A stretch of DNA of 45,621 nt from Purshia tridentata. Its lineage: Eukaryota > Streptophyta > Magnoliopsida > Rosales > Rosaceae. Both the position numbers and the translations under genes were made by a program. Each line of letters begins with the position of its first letter. Position 1 is the first letter of the stretch. Where the stretch lies: positions 1 through 45,621 of the forward strand of contig QANT01005683.1 of the NCBI GenBank assembly GCA_003254885.1, in the 5' to 3' direction. Below are positions 1 to 11,520 of this stretch, one piece after another. A model generated the notes under the pieces. The model saw nothing but the letters and a program-made list of their open reading frames with translations. It searched no databases and was not told the origin of the DNA.

Positions 1-149
1 CCTTTTGGCCTTTTACCACCATTCGATTCATATTCATTTCTACTACCAGTGCCACTGAGAAGAGAAAAGCCAAGCGACCCTTTTCACTTCTCAAAGCCTG
101 CGCTATTTTACAATTCATTCCCAAATAACTTTCGGGGTGCTTTTGTCAA
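1..149 (+). promoter_or_regulatory. 5' flank/leader of the hydrolase gene
   Basis: This short stretch precedes the first ATG of the metallo-hydrolase gene. It is moderately pyrimidine-rich, as plant 5' leaders often are. No TATA box can be placed with confidence, and the promoter probably lies outside the window. Confidence 0.35.
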
Positions 150-3100
150 ATGGTTCAATTTCTGGGCACAATTCGCCCTTCTTCTTCTCTGAGCTGCTTT
201 GCTACTTACAAACGCCAATTATCATTCCGGAGCTCTCCAATTACAGCTACTGCAAATGGGTTCTCTCCGTTCAGACGAAGTTTCCAGGCTTACCTTAAAA
301 CTAGTAAGCTCTGATTCATGATATTTCGCTTTTTTGATTTCTGGGTATTGTGCATAATCAAATAGTTTCTTTCTGGTTTTGGTTTTCTGGGCATTTGCAA
401 CAATTGCTTTTAATAAGCATTTTTGTGCGTTATTTGCGTCGACCTTTTGATTCCCTTTTATTTGTTGTATATGTAGATTTTCAGTGTTCTTGCTTTGTGG
501 GCATGAATAATTTTTACGCATTGATTTAGGCTCCATATTTTACTTGTTTTCTGTGGCTTAAGGGACTCTACAGTTGTGTTTGTGCTTGAAACTAAACTAC
601 TGTAGGCAATGGTATATATAAGTATTGAATGAATTAAATTGATGAAGGAAAACCAATGGTTCAAATTTGATTTAATGGGGTTATATCTTTTCGGTTATGT
701 CTATGCTCATTCAATGAGGCATTTTATAACTTATAAGAAAGTAGTTTACCCTTGCCGCATTGATGAGCAAACAATCAGAGAATGTTCATGGTCTCCATTT
801 GCAGATTATATTAGCTATAAGCAGTTGTTTGTGACTGTAGATGACTTATGTAGTTACTTTGTAATGATTTACAGATTCAGCAATCACAGATGATGGCTCA
901 CAGTTACCATCTGATCAATCAGAAATCATATTTATAGGTACAGGAACTAGTGAAGGAATTCCACGCGTGAGCTGCCTGACAAATTCTTTAAAGACATGTT
1001 TGGTATGGTCATGGGACCTCTTTGTTTAAGTAATTTTGGCATATCATATTTACTACTACATGTCTAACAAAATGCGCATCCTATTAATAAAGAAACAAAT
1101 GCCTTTTTTGGTTTTTGCAGGTTTGCTCAAAAGCTGTGGAACCAGGTAATAGAAATAGGAGACTCAACACAAGCATCCTTGTTCGTTATCCTAGACCCTC
1201 CGGCAGTTGTAACATTCTTATTGATGCTGGAAAGTAAGTGAAATATAATTTCCAATATATTGTTTCTATGTTACTTTAAGAATGTATCTTTTTTTTTGTC
1301 TTGCAAATATTCCAGGTTGTGGTTGTTTAATGGCTGAGAATGTTAGATCTGCAGTCCTGTAGCTAAGTTTTCTTGAAAAGTAATATGCCGAATACTCATA
1401 ATTATAATGGAAGAATTGCACAAAGTAAGGGTTGTCTCAACCTAACGAATGTGCTGAATTCATTGGTAGGTGTGGTAGATATTCAACTATCTGCTTCTCA
1501 TATGTGGTAAATTGATAATATAATATGTAGCAGTTCAGTATAAGAAAACGGATGGCCGTGTAATCATATAAAAGAGAGTACATATGACTGAGGTGTTGAT
1601 GTTCCTTGATAATAAAATGGCAGATGCTTTATTGGTTAAACTTGCACTTCTGTCTGTTTTTCAGGTTTTTCTACCACAGTGCTCTCCGATGGTTTCCTGC
1701 CTATGGGTTAGTTAATTATCTCATTTTCTTAAGTTCTTAAGCTATCATATATTAAAGTTGGAAGGTATCAAATAGTCTTTCATGTTTAATGGCTAAATTA
1801 TCAAATAGTCTTCCACATATAATTTTAGTAAGGCATTGTTGTAGTTAGGTAGCAATTATTAACCAGAATAGGGCCTCACTAGCACTGCAATTTGTACATA
1901 TATTAAGAGAAGGGGGGTGGGGCATCAAAAATTTGTTTCATATTATGTGATATGTTGATATAGGTGACTGATTTTGATTCAATATTATGTCTAATGCTAT
2001 AATAATGCATATTAATAATCCTTGATAATGTTAGCCCAAGTGGTGTTGGAGGGTGGGATAATGGGTTAGGATTAGAATAGGTCCAGGGTTCAATTCTGGC
2101 CAATGTAACAAAAAAAAGATATTGGTGACTGATTTTGATTCAATATTTGCTTCAAATTTGATATTTCTTGTGATTATTTAAATGCTTGATGTTTTTGTAC
2201 TGTAAACTTACTCTCATGTGTCCTTAGACTATGCACAATACATTATGTAGGTCCACCCCTAATTGTTGGAGTTTCAAATTTTTTACACAACACCAGAGTT
2301 GGACATCAATTTTGACATATGTTTAAGTGTCCTTTTTGGACTGTTCAAGTGAGAAATCTATTTTTTTCTTCTGTTTCTTTCTTCGGAAGGGTCTTTCTGT
2401 ATTCAAAGACTTGCATATATGATTAAATTGGTGGCTCCTGCATATTCCATTATAATTTATGTCTATTGTCTGGTTTTTGCCTCATCATAACTAGTTGTAT
2501 TTCTGTCAGGATAAGAACAATTGATGCGGTTATTATTACTCATTCTCATGCTGATGCAATTGGAGGTCTCTGAAATGAACACTTTCTAGTTTCTAATGCT
2601 ATTCTCTAAACAATTAACAGACTTGTGATGATGCCTTGGATTTCTTTCGCTTTTCTTCTCTCTTTTTTGTTTGGTTCCTTTTTCTTTTTTCTTTAATATA
2701 CATATTTGCATCAAACATGATTGAGGTTTTCATTTATTCCTCTCCAGGTCTGGATGATCTTCGCGATTGGACAAACAATGTTCAACCCCACATTCCAATT
2801 TATGTGCCCCAGCGCGATTTTGAGGTCAAAACATCTTGCCTTCTTGCATCGAGTTGAATAATGCATGATTTATTGATCAATAATTTAATCAAGTTTTACT
2901 TCATAGAATATTTTTTTTATTACAGTTTCCATGATTGTAAATGAATCATTTACAGGTGATGAAGAAGACTCATTATTATTTGGTGGATACAAGTGCGGTC
3001 CTTCCTGGTGCTGCTGTCTCAGAGTTGCAATTTAATATAATACATGAGAAACCATTTACCTTACACAATATAAAGGTCAGAATCGATATCAGTTTGGTTT

Positions 3101-4268
3101 GTATTAAATTAAGAATTTCTTAAAGCATGCTAACAGTTACCACCTGTGCTCTGTGGGATATGTAACTATAGTTCTGTATAAATTTAATTTAGATCTACAT
3201 GTAAAGCGAGGGTATACCATAATCCAATGTAGAAAGCAGTAGAAATTTAACAAGAAAATATTTGTAGATGGAATTTGCTGTTTTTCTTATGAGGAGAAAA
3301 ATATAGGTGGTATTTGCACTAGACTTAAAATGGATCTATTGTATTACTTAGCGCTCATACCAGTTTCTTCTTTTATATGGTCTGTTTCAGTTTACCCCTT
3401 TACCTGTGTGGCATGGTCGTAATTATCGTTCCTTTGGATTTCGTTTTGGCAATGTTTGTTATATTAGGTAACGCTTCTATTCCCTCACACACAGGTCTCT
3501 GATAATTGTTATTCTTGTACCTTGATCTTTTATGTAGTGTTTTGTCATAATAGCTAAATTGCTAATCAGCTGTTTACATTATAGTGATGTTAGTGACATA
3601 CCCGAAGAAACTTATCCACTTCTGACAGACTGTGAACTCCTGATTCTCGTGCGTACCCCTCTCTTTCACAGACATGCACTCACACATTCATTGTTTATGC
3701 TTATAGATACTCATTTTTCAGAACCAAATGACAACTCTTCTCTTCTGACTGGGCTGATATGTCAAATAATTTCTTCAGGATGCTCTACGGCCAGATCGGT
3801 CTTCTTCAACACATTTTGGACTTCCAAGGGTAAAATATTTTATGCCTTCTTGTACCCATTCATCTTTAATAGACTATAAGTTTTATGTACTTCCTTTTCA
3901 GGCTTTGGAGGAAGTACGGAAAATTCAACCAAAGAGAACATTGTTCACTGGTATGTCTCAGTCTCCTATTGTAGCATAGCGGTGATATATTATTATTTCC
4001 AGTGAATTTCAGTTTTCTGTTTAATTTCCACCTCCATATCCTCTACTTTGACATCTCATTCAATATCTTAATGATATAAGTTTGTAATCAAGAATAACGA
4101 CCACCAATGAGTTTATAGTACTTCTTTTCCTGGTTTTGCACTGATGAAGGTATGATGCACCTGATGGATCATGAAAAGGTGAATGATTATCTTATGACAT
4201 TGAAGGAGACAGAGGGTCTTGATGTACAACTGAGCTATGATGGACTTCGTGTACCGGTAGAGTTCTAG
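150..4268 (+). CDS. PhnP-like metallo-beta-lactamase hydrolase, 12 exons
   Basis: Twelve exons join into an unbroken 349-aa frame: 150-303, 875-1002, 1121-1233, 1665-1706, 2510-2565, 2748-2824, 2956-3075, 3391-3467, 3585-3648, 3779-3829, 3902-3950 and 4150-4268 (stop TAG). All introns are GT-AG. The protein has the metallo-beta-lactamase fold signature: a GTGTSEGIP strand-loop (about residues 73-81), the metal motif HSHAD (H157, H159, D161) followed by GGLDDLRDW as in PhnP-type phosphodiesterases, a PVWHG histidine (about H238) and a late GMMHLMDHE segment (H314, H318). These would bind two metal ions in a hydrolase acting on an unknown, possibly phosphodiester, substrate. The first 50 residues are rich in Ser/Arg and poor in acidic residues and may be an organelle transit peptide. 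The plant relatives I recall are At3g13800 and At1g30300, annotated only as metallo-hydrolase/oxidoreductase superfamily. The family is secure; the substrate is unknown. Confidence 0.9.
1963..2153 (+). mobile_element. SINE-like insertion with tRNA-type promoter boxes
   Basis: Inside intron 4 of the hydrolase gene, an A-box-like string (TAGCCCAAGTGG, about 2034) and a B-box-like string (GGTTCAATTCT, about 2089) lie at tRNA-like spacing and are followed by an A-run at about 2108-2117. A near-identical direct repeat containing GGTGACTGATTTTGATTC flanks the block (1963-1986 and 2124-2147), as a target duplication would. The 45 bases between the left repeat and the A-box are longer than usual for a SINE head, so the left boundary is uncertain. 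No family is assigned. Confidence 0.4.
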
Positions 4269-5600
4269 CCTTTAATGACTTACATTGAAATGGCCTCTTT
4301 TATTTTTTTAATAAAGACAGATTGACATATTCTTAGTTTTAAATGCCAATTGATCTTTCATGAGCTTTGCAATGTCAAGTTCTTTTAAATTTATATTTGG
4401 CCCTTTTCAAATTCTTGTTTTGTTGGATTAACACCCCATTTGTTTTCTTTGTTCCTGCTATTTTCCAATTAGCCTTAAGGAATAAGAATAGCATTTGTAA
4501 AGATTATGAACACAGATTTGGTTTGTTCCAAGTTATATTTGGATTGAGGAAGACATGTGACCAAATAGATATAAATTAAAGGAGATTTGGGTTCCTTAGA
4601 AATTCTCTTTACAATTACATAGTTTTTGAGTAGAGAGGGCAAGGGTGAGATCTGGTTACTGGTTGCTTGGGCTAGAAAGAAAGGTAGTGTGTAGCTGAAG
4701 TAGAAAATAGTAAAAAATACCAATCACATACATATGCTTAATAAGAAGTTTACATTTCATATGGCTTCAATCTTAGAAACAAGAAATAGAAAAATACTGA
4801 TTTTATTAACATTGGGTTCATATGTTTAGCATATGAATATGATGATGTCAAACAGGCTGAAATCATAGTATGCATGGAAAGAACTCACCAATGTATATCA
4901 TATGAAGTTTATTTTAGATTTATTTTTTGGGTGATGGGTGAGTGAGTCATTATCTGGTGGGAGCCACAGAGTAACACTTGTGGTAAAACAGGGAGGAAAA
5001 GAGGGCATGACAGGTGTCAAAGGGAATTTTGCCGTCTCTTCTGACAACAAAACTTCTGTCAACACACTCACAACTCAAAAGACTTCTTCCTCTCTCTCCT
5101 CTTCTATCCTCCCTTTAAGTCACGCAATTTGCAACAAAGTCCAATTACGCCCTGCCACGTGTCATTGTCGGGTCAAGGACGGGTATTCCCTCCCACTTGT
5201 CCTTTTCACGGGTGTTTGAAGCACCACGGTGAAAGGAAGTTGCTATCCTGCTCCTACGATCCATCATATCCATACATTCTCGTCATGAAATGGTAACACG
5301 TGTCTAACGTGCGGTAACATAAATTGCGAGATTAATCGTAAATGTAGGACAATATTTGAAAATTGATCACGGGCTTTGGAACGCTCAATGTCTTCCATGT
5401 ATCATTCTCGCATATTTTTGCATCAGAAAATGAAAATTTATAGAGCTAAGAAAAAGAGGAATACTAAGATGAGAAATATTTTACTCATCATCATTACAAT
5501 CTGTTTGTAGTGAGCAAAATAACATTGGTAATTGAGTTAGTTTTTCGATAAATATGTCGTAACTCTATATGTATGCACACCATCATCAAAATGGAAAACC
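4269..5600. other. Intergenic; GC-richer island with two G-boxes
   Basis: There is no supportable gene here. The first 600 bases are ordinary AT-rich 3' flank. From about 4940 to 5350 the composition becomes clearly richer in G and C and includes two CACGTG G-box cores (5156-5161 and 5297-5302). A 93-codon open frame at 4938-5219 (+) matches nothing I recognise. This could be a displaced promoter, a noncoding transcript or a decayed gene start. Confidence 0.4.
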
Positions 5601-5746
5601 TATTCTGGTTGATCGATGCTCAAGTCGATCCTTGGTGAAGTAAAGTTATTACCACGTAAATTGATGTTATCACTATTCTGGTTGATCGATGCTCAAGTCG
5701 ATCCTTGAAGAAGTAAAGTTATTACCACGTAAATTGATGTTATCAC
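5601..5746. repeat. 73-bp tandem duplication
   Basis: Two adjacent 73-bp copies, 5601-5673 and 5674-5746, begin TATTCTGGTTGATCGATGC and end TTGATGTTATCAC. They differ only around CCTTGGTGAAG versus CCTTGAAGAAG, so the duplication is fairly recent. No coding potential is seen. Confidence 0.9.
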
Positions 5747-5963
5747 AAATTTGAACTCATAACAAATGGGTAACCTATTGGATTATTATCACAAATTTTC
5801 TTTTTAGCTTTTATGAACTGGATCTCCCTCATCTCTCCCATTGGAATTTGGATGAGAACCAAGAATACTCCTCAAATCCTGTACCAAATCATCCTACCCT
5901 TTTGGCTTTGTTAATAATTCAGAGAAAATAAACAGGAAATATATATCATTCCCATCCTCCTAG

Positions 5964-5983
5964 GTGTGTGTGTGTGTGTGTGT
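5964..5983. repeat. (GT)n microsatellite
   Basis: An uninterrupted run of ten GT units in intergenic DNA. Confidence 0.9.
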
Positions 5984-6337
5984 TCTAGGACCCATCTGTG
6001 GTACCACCCACAAGCCACAACTCAATCCCCATTTTTAAGACCCAACCATATATTAGCCATCAATTCCTTACCCAGTTGTGAGTCTGTGACTGAGGCAATA
6101 ATAAATATCAACGCTGAGAATTTGAGAGTGAGTAGAGAGATGAACAAAGATAATATTTTGCAGAGATTTTCTTTAATTTTAAACCAAAAAAGTTAAAAAC
6201 TTTTGTTAAGTTAGAGGACGTGTAAACAGAAAAGGTAGGTGACAGGAAAGAGATAGGGAAAACGAGGGAAAAGATTTGGACTCAAATTAATCCACCTCAA
6301 TGTTGGAATTATAAAAATGTTCACTTTAGTTAAAAAA

Positions 6338-6731
6338 GAGTAAATACTAAATAGTCATTTTGCTCTTCAGACTATTACACTTGTATTATTTTGGTCTCCA
6401 GACTTCTAATTTAGAAAATTAAGGATTCTGATTTTTTCAATTTTGTCAATTTACACATTTTTCATCCAAATTTAGTGACAAATGAAGGAGGGAAAAATGA
6501 TGCACAAGGAAAAAATGGTAAAGTCTAAATGAAAGGAACCATTTTATCTTAAAAAAGGACTTTACATGGTGCTAGGAGAATATAAATTTGGATGAAAAAT
6601 GTGTAAATTGATGGAAAAGTCCTCAATTGAAAAAATTGAAAAAGTCAGAGTTCTTAATTTTCCAATTTAAAAGTCTGGGGACCAAACTGATACAAGTATA
6701 ATAGTCTGGAGAGCAAAATGACTATTTACCC
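6338..6731. mobile_element. 394-bp Mutator-type MITE with long terminal inverted repeats
   Basis: The left arm (about 6338-6474) and right arm (about 6583-6731) are long imperfect inverted repeats. Both contain AAATAGTCATTTTGCTC followed by CAGACTATTA at the outer end, and TTACACATTTTTCATCC at the inner end. The element is flanked by identical 9-bp direct repeats GTTAAAAAA (6329-6337 and 6732-6740), which is the target-site length of Mutator-like elements. There is no transposase frame, so it is non-autonomous. The left tip carries a small extra TACTAAA-type insertion relative to the right. Confidence 0.88.
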
Positions 6732-6740
6732 GTTAAAAAA

Positions 6741-9700
6741 TGATAAATAAACCTGTGTTCTCACTAATAATTCGCAAAATGCTGTTTGACAATGCTGATT
6801 AGCAGCAGTCATTGTTATTATTATAATGCGGTGGAAATGATTCTATAAGCTCGGTATATGTGTAAGTATCATTTTAATCAAATTTCAGATGATCAATGCT
6901 GCACAGTAACAATGATTATTTTCCAAAACACAAAAAACAAGAAAAAAATGGCCAAACACTCAGTGAATAATGTCAGGTTTTCAGCTCATTAAAGTAGATC
7001 GGCATATCCCTGGCCAAAAAAAAAAAGTAGATCGGCATATCATCGTGTTTTTGTAAATTGACTAGCCCATTATGGACTNACTTTTTGGTTTTGAACTTTT
7101 AAAAAAAAAAAAAAACTCAAAAAAATGAATTGATTTATTAAATAAGAAAATTCAGAAGAAATTAATAAATAAGTAATAGTAGTGGGGCTTGCGATTTCTC
7201 AATCATTTTGTGTGGAGCCCCAAGTTAGTAGACACCCCCCGTGAACTCCCAGTGCATGAGTGCAAGTTTGAAAGATTATTCACTCGTAGCTCTACAATTG
7301 CTTCACATTTGGGGCAGAAGGATATATTATTCTCACATGATAATACACCACCTAAGATGACAGTCCAATCACCACTCTTTTTTGAGGATATTACTTTTTT
7401 TTGGCAATTATTTGTTTGAGGATTAATGCTTGGATTGGTTCTTCCAACTTCTTCTATTGCCAAATCAAATCAAGTAAAGCTGCATGCTTCACATAAAGAA
7501 TAGCTACATACTATATATATACTGTACATCACCATACATATATATATAGCTTTTGGGAAGATCAGTTAGTTGTGCATGCACAACTGATCAAACACTAATA
7601 ATTAAAGACTCAGTTTTATTAATTTGTTGCTAAGCATTAGTACTTACGTATTACATTAAATGAGCTTTCATCTAATTAGTCTCTAATTAATGTCATAATC
7701 CTCATTGATCGAGTTTCTCTACCTACCCAGTCTTCTTGCCTACAGTACCCAACGCGTGCATATGAGCTCTTTTATTGTTTATAAATGATAAATAAATAAA
7801 TAAATAAAAAGTTAACTTCAGACCCAAGTTAAATAGAATCAGTAACGAAATTGACACTTTCCTAATCAAGTTGTGATTCACGGAACTAAGTAATTAGTAA
7901 TTATGAGATTAATTAGCAAAGAGACATTATAGCATACAGTATTTCTCAACAACTAAAAGCTTGAGAACCAATTGAGCATCACAAACTGCTCTACAAGACT
8001 AGCCTCGACTGTTATATATATACCATAAAGTAACAAACAAGTTCATCAATATATATAATGGTGTTGATACGAGGCCAATTGCTTAGATGGGAGATTGAAA
8101 AATATATATGTGTATTTCAGCCTCATCGTTCATTTTACTTCTTGTTGCACTTTTACTACAATTAAAGGGTTACTTAGCTTAATTAAGGTAAAACTGACAA
8201 GAGATCGACTAATTAACACACCTACCTCTAGGGCTTTGTAAGAAGCCAATTTTGATCGCCCACTACCTACCAGTCTACCACTTGACTATAATTATAAGTC
8301 TCTCTTTAATCACTAGCCGACCTTAATTATATATCTATTAACATTTAATTATATCCACCTCATATAGAATGTGATATCTTGTACTTATGGTTAGTGCTCG
8401 TGTAGTTGGTGTATCAACAATTTGTTTAATTTTTTGCATCTAACTCAAAATTAATTGGATATTCCGATACAATATTTTAATTTTAAATGTCACACATGTG
8501 ATTAGGCACGATAATTAGTCTTTTTTATATCATGTCATAATTAAAGCTAGAAAATCAAAATCCGAAACCAAGAATGATTCCCAAAATTGTACGTACAAGA
8601 TCGAATTACCTTTCATGTATATGTTTTACATATTAATCATGCGATTCATGCATTAAATTATATATATAGTTAATTTGACTGACTGTCGGAAATTAATATA
8701 ATAATTGAATTTTCCGGAGTATGGGTATATATATATTTAAATTTCAGTAATTATGGATCAGTTTGCATGATCAACACATATATGGCATCAGAGGGCCTAA
8801 ATCTAGCTAGCCAGATATCAGAATCAATAATAAAAAACACTGTGCATCACAAAACATGGAAACTTTTCCCATATATACTTTTTTTCTTTCTGGTTTTAAT
8901 CATTTTAAAATTTCATTCTTTAATTAGAAGCATGCTAGATTTGATTATTTTAATGACAGAGATGAGCTGGGAGAGCATATTGAGACTTTGGTCGAGCAAG
9001 ATCCCATTTCAAAAACTAATTAAACATTGAAGAATAAAACAAGAACATGACAAAAATGATAATGGTTTTTTTATGTGTCCAGCACTTTGTTTAAAACCTC
9101 TTATTTTGTATTGTTCGAAAACATTAACAAACATCAAGATGATCGATGTAGCTCCACAAGTATACCTGCATTAGTTAATTTTTATATCCATGCAGGTGCA
9201 TTCTTGTAACAAAAAATCTATTATTGAATTAAGCCTTTGCAATTAATCCAAGTAGTAAAAAATAGTGGCCGGGAAGTAAACTGAGTTTGTTTGTACGTAC
9301 GCGCGTGTTAGAATAAATTTATCGAATTATGTTTGGCATAAATTTATGCTTTTGTTTCTAATATATTGAAAAGAGAATGATGAATGATATAATTAATAGT
9401 CCAAATAGAGGTGTTTTTATATCTTCATATATATGCTCTAGCTCATATACGTACATATATGAGAAGAGAATTTCAAATAATGATGCATGTCTTTATTTTC
9501 AGAAAAGCAATAACATTTCCTTTGAGTACCACTCAATCATTAATGAAATTTAATAATCGGAATTGTCCATTTTATAGATTTCTACTTAAGGATGTCTTTA
9601 TAAAAATTCTGTCATCTAAACTGTCCAGATAAATACAATTAGTTAAATAAAATTGAAATGATTAGCTAGAAAAAGAAAATTACAAAGCTTAATTGAAAAT

Positions 9701-10560
9701 TCATATAATGTTACACTTTTTAAGTCAATATATGTAAGCAATTTCTTAACACATGATTAAAGTCAATATATATCATTCATTCTGTTAGAGGGTCATGCAT
9801 GTTTCTCTAACTTTCTTGACATTGTAGTCAACAAGCTAGTGTACCTTTTCCCAGAAAGTTAACATATATATATATAACTCTTCAATTCCAAGTTCTTTGC
9901 TAATTCAGTTGTCCTCAGAGAGGTAGTAAAAAATTAGCACTAGTAATTGTCTGATGGCACTTGATGATCGATTATGAAATTAATATTTTACAAAGCACAA
10001 ACGATTTGGTACATACCACATTGATATTATATCTCTAATAGAAGTGACTCGTATATGATCAAGTAATGTAAATGAAGGGTTGACGAGCCTCATTTTGAAA
10101 AATTTGTCGCCATTTGATATATAATTCATCTCAGATCGATCTCCAAAATCTGAGTGCCATACTCGATCTGTTAGAGATGTGGTAAAACAAGTGTTATATT
10201 TAACATTAATTGTAGACATATATATATCTTCCTACAATTGTGTTAGCTAGGCAGGCAGGTAGTCTATAGCTGGTAGATCCAAAATCTGATCGAATCTATA
10301 TTTTCTATTTTTATATTGTTCGAACCATGCAAAACTGTCAGAAATTTCAACTATCTTTTACTTTTATAAGTAATATTGATAAATGAGTGAAAGCTAATTG
10401 GCTAAATGCATGTAATAGAAAAATGGAAAAAGAAGGATAATGAAAACCTAGCTTTTTAGCCATGCCTGTTAGAAATAAATCAATGAATCAATCATGTCAC
10501 TGTAATTGTAAGAAAGTTGGGAAAGGGTCTCCTGCCCATCATGCAAAACATACATTTCAA
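6741..10560. other. Gene-free AT-rich intergenic region
   Basis: I see no supportable gene on either strand. The stretch is AT-rich with many TATATA runs. It contains an 18-bp direct repeat AAAGTAGATCGGCATATC (6991-7008 and 7024-7041), one undetermined base at 7079 and an A-run at about 7100-7115. An open minus frame at 7203-7463 has Cys pairs (SCENN and FCPKC) but matches no family I know. It probably includes distal promoter of the downstream IDD gene. Confidence 0.5.
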
Positions 10561-11135
10561 AATCAATCTCTCTCTCTCTCTCATACATATATATTAATGT
10601 AGAAATGGCACTCTCTTTTTTACATGGGTTGCTTTTTCTTCTTTTTTGCCTGCTTACTTTATAAGAGTAATAGTAGTGATTATTAGTTTAAAGGTTTTAG
10701 CTTCAGAAAATAAAACTTTGTTTAAAAGCTTGTGTTGTGTGCACACAATATTAATAAAGAAGTGAGCTGGGGAGAGAAGGAAAGAGAGAAAGAGAGAGAG
10801 ATTTTTCTTCTGGGGCTGTGAAAGAGAACAGAGGAAAAGACAGAAAGTGCAACGTCAGAGAGAGTTAGCCGTAGGGTTCCTTCGGTTGTGGTTTTGTTTT
10901 TGTGAGTAATAATATTGTATCCTAATTTGGACTGCAGCTAGCTACCTTCAGGATTACACTGCAGGTATCTCTCTCTCTCTCTCTCTAAGTTTTAGTAGCT
11001 AGCCTAGCCGGGTCTTTTACCTTTTGTTCATATTTGTGTGGCCATAGTTTGGATTTTCTTGATATTGTCAAGCTTGGCTATTAAGCCATGAAGCAGAAAA
11101 GTTGCTAGCTAGAGGATCTGGTACCTTCACTCTGC

Positions 11136-11170
<35 letters not shown>

Positions 11171-11520
11171 GTTTCTTTTGAGCTTGATATCAAAAAACAA
11201 AAATTGTCTCTTGGGTTGGAGCCAAACAAATTAAGTAAGAAAGAATCAGTGTGTGTGTGTGTGTGTGTATGTGTGTAATAGTGGGTGTGTTATGGGGTTC
11301 AAAGACTACTCTTAGAGACATCAATTTTTGCCTCCTATTAGGAGTTTCCTTTCTCTCTCTCTCTCTCTCCAGCTTTTTCTTGGTCTTAATGTTTGTCTTT
11401 AATCATCAGATCCTAATACGCTCTCTTCTTCTAACCATCATCAGAGAAATCAAGATCCATGGACCATGTTTGTGCAACAAGCTTAGCAATTCAAGAAATA
11501 CTTGCACATCCAAGATAAAG
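10561..11520 (+). promoter_or_regulatory. CT/GA/GT-rich promoter and leader of the IDD gene
   Basis: This flank is packed with dinucleotide runs: CT at about 10567-10582, GA near 10787-10801, CT at 10968-10986, CT at about 11138-11168, GT at about 11249-11268 and CT near 11352-11369. Pyrimidine stretches of this kind are common in plant promoters and 5' leaders. A leader intron is possible, with a candidate donor after CACTGCAG at about 10964, but it is not proven. The frame of the IDD start codon stays open upstream to an ATG at 11251, although that extension is low-complexity (Cys-Val from the GT run). Confidence 0.5.

Noticed and set aside
7203..7463. Minus-strand open frame of 86 codons with paired cysteines
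   Set aside because: It matches no family I recognise, has no splice or start context and could be a chance frame or a repeat fragment. It is only mentioned in the intergenic entry.
11251..11520. N-terminal extension of the IDD protein from the ATG at 11251
   Set aside because: The extension starts with a Cys-Val run from a GT microsatellite and resembles leader sequence. IDD proteins of this clade start near MMxxxxLF, matching 11521.
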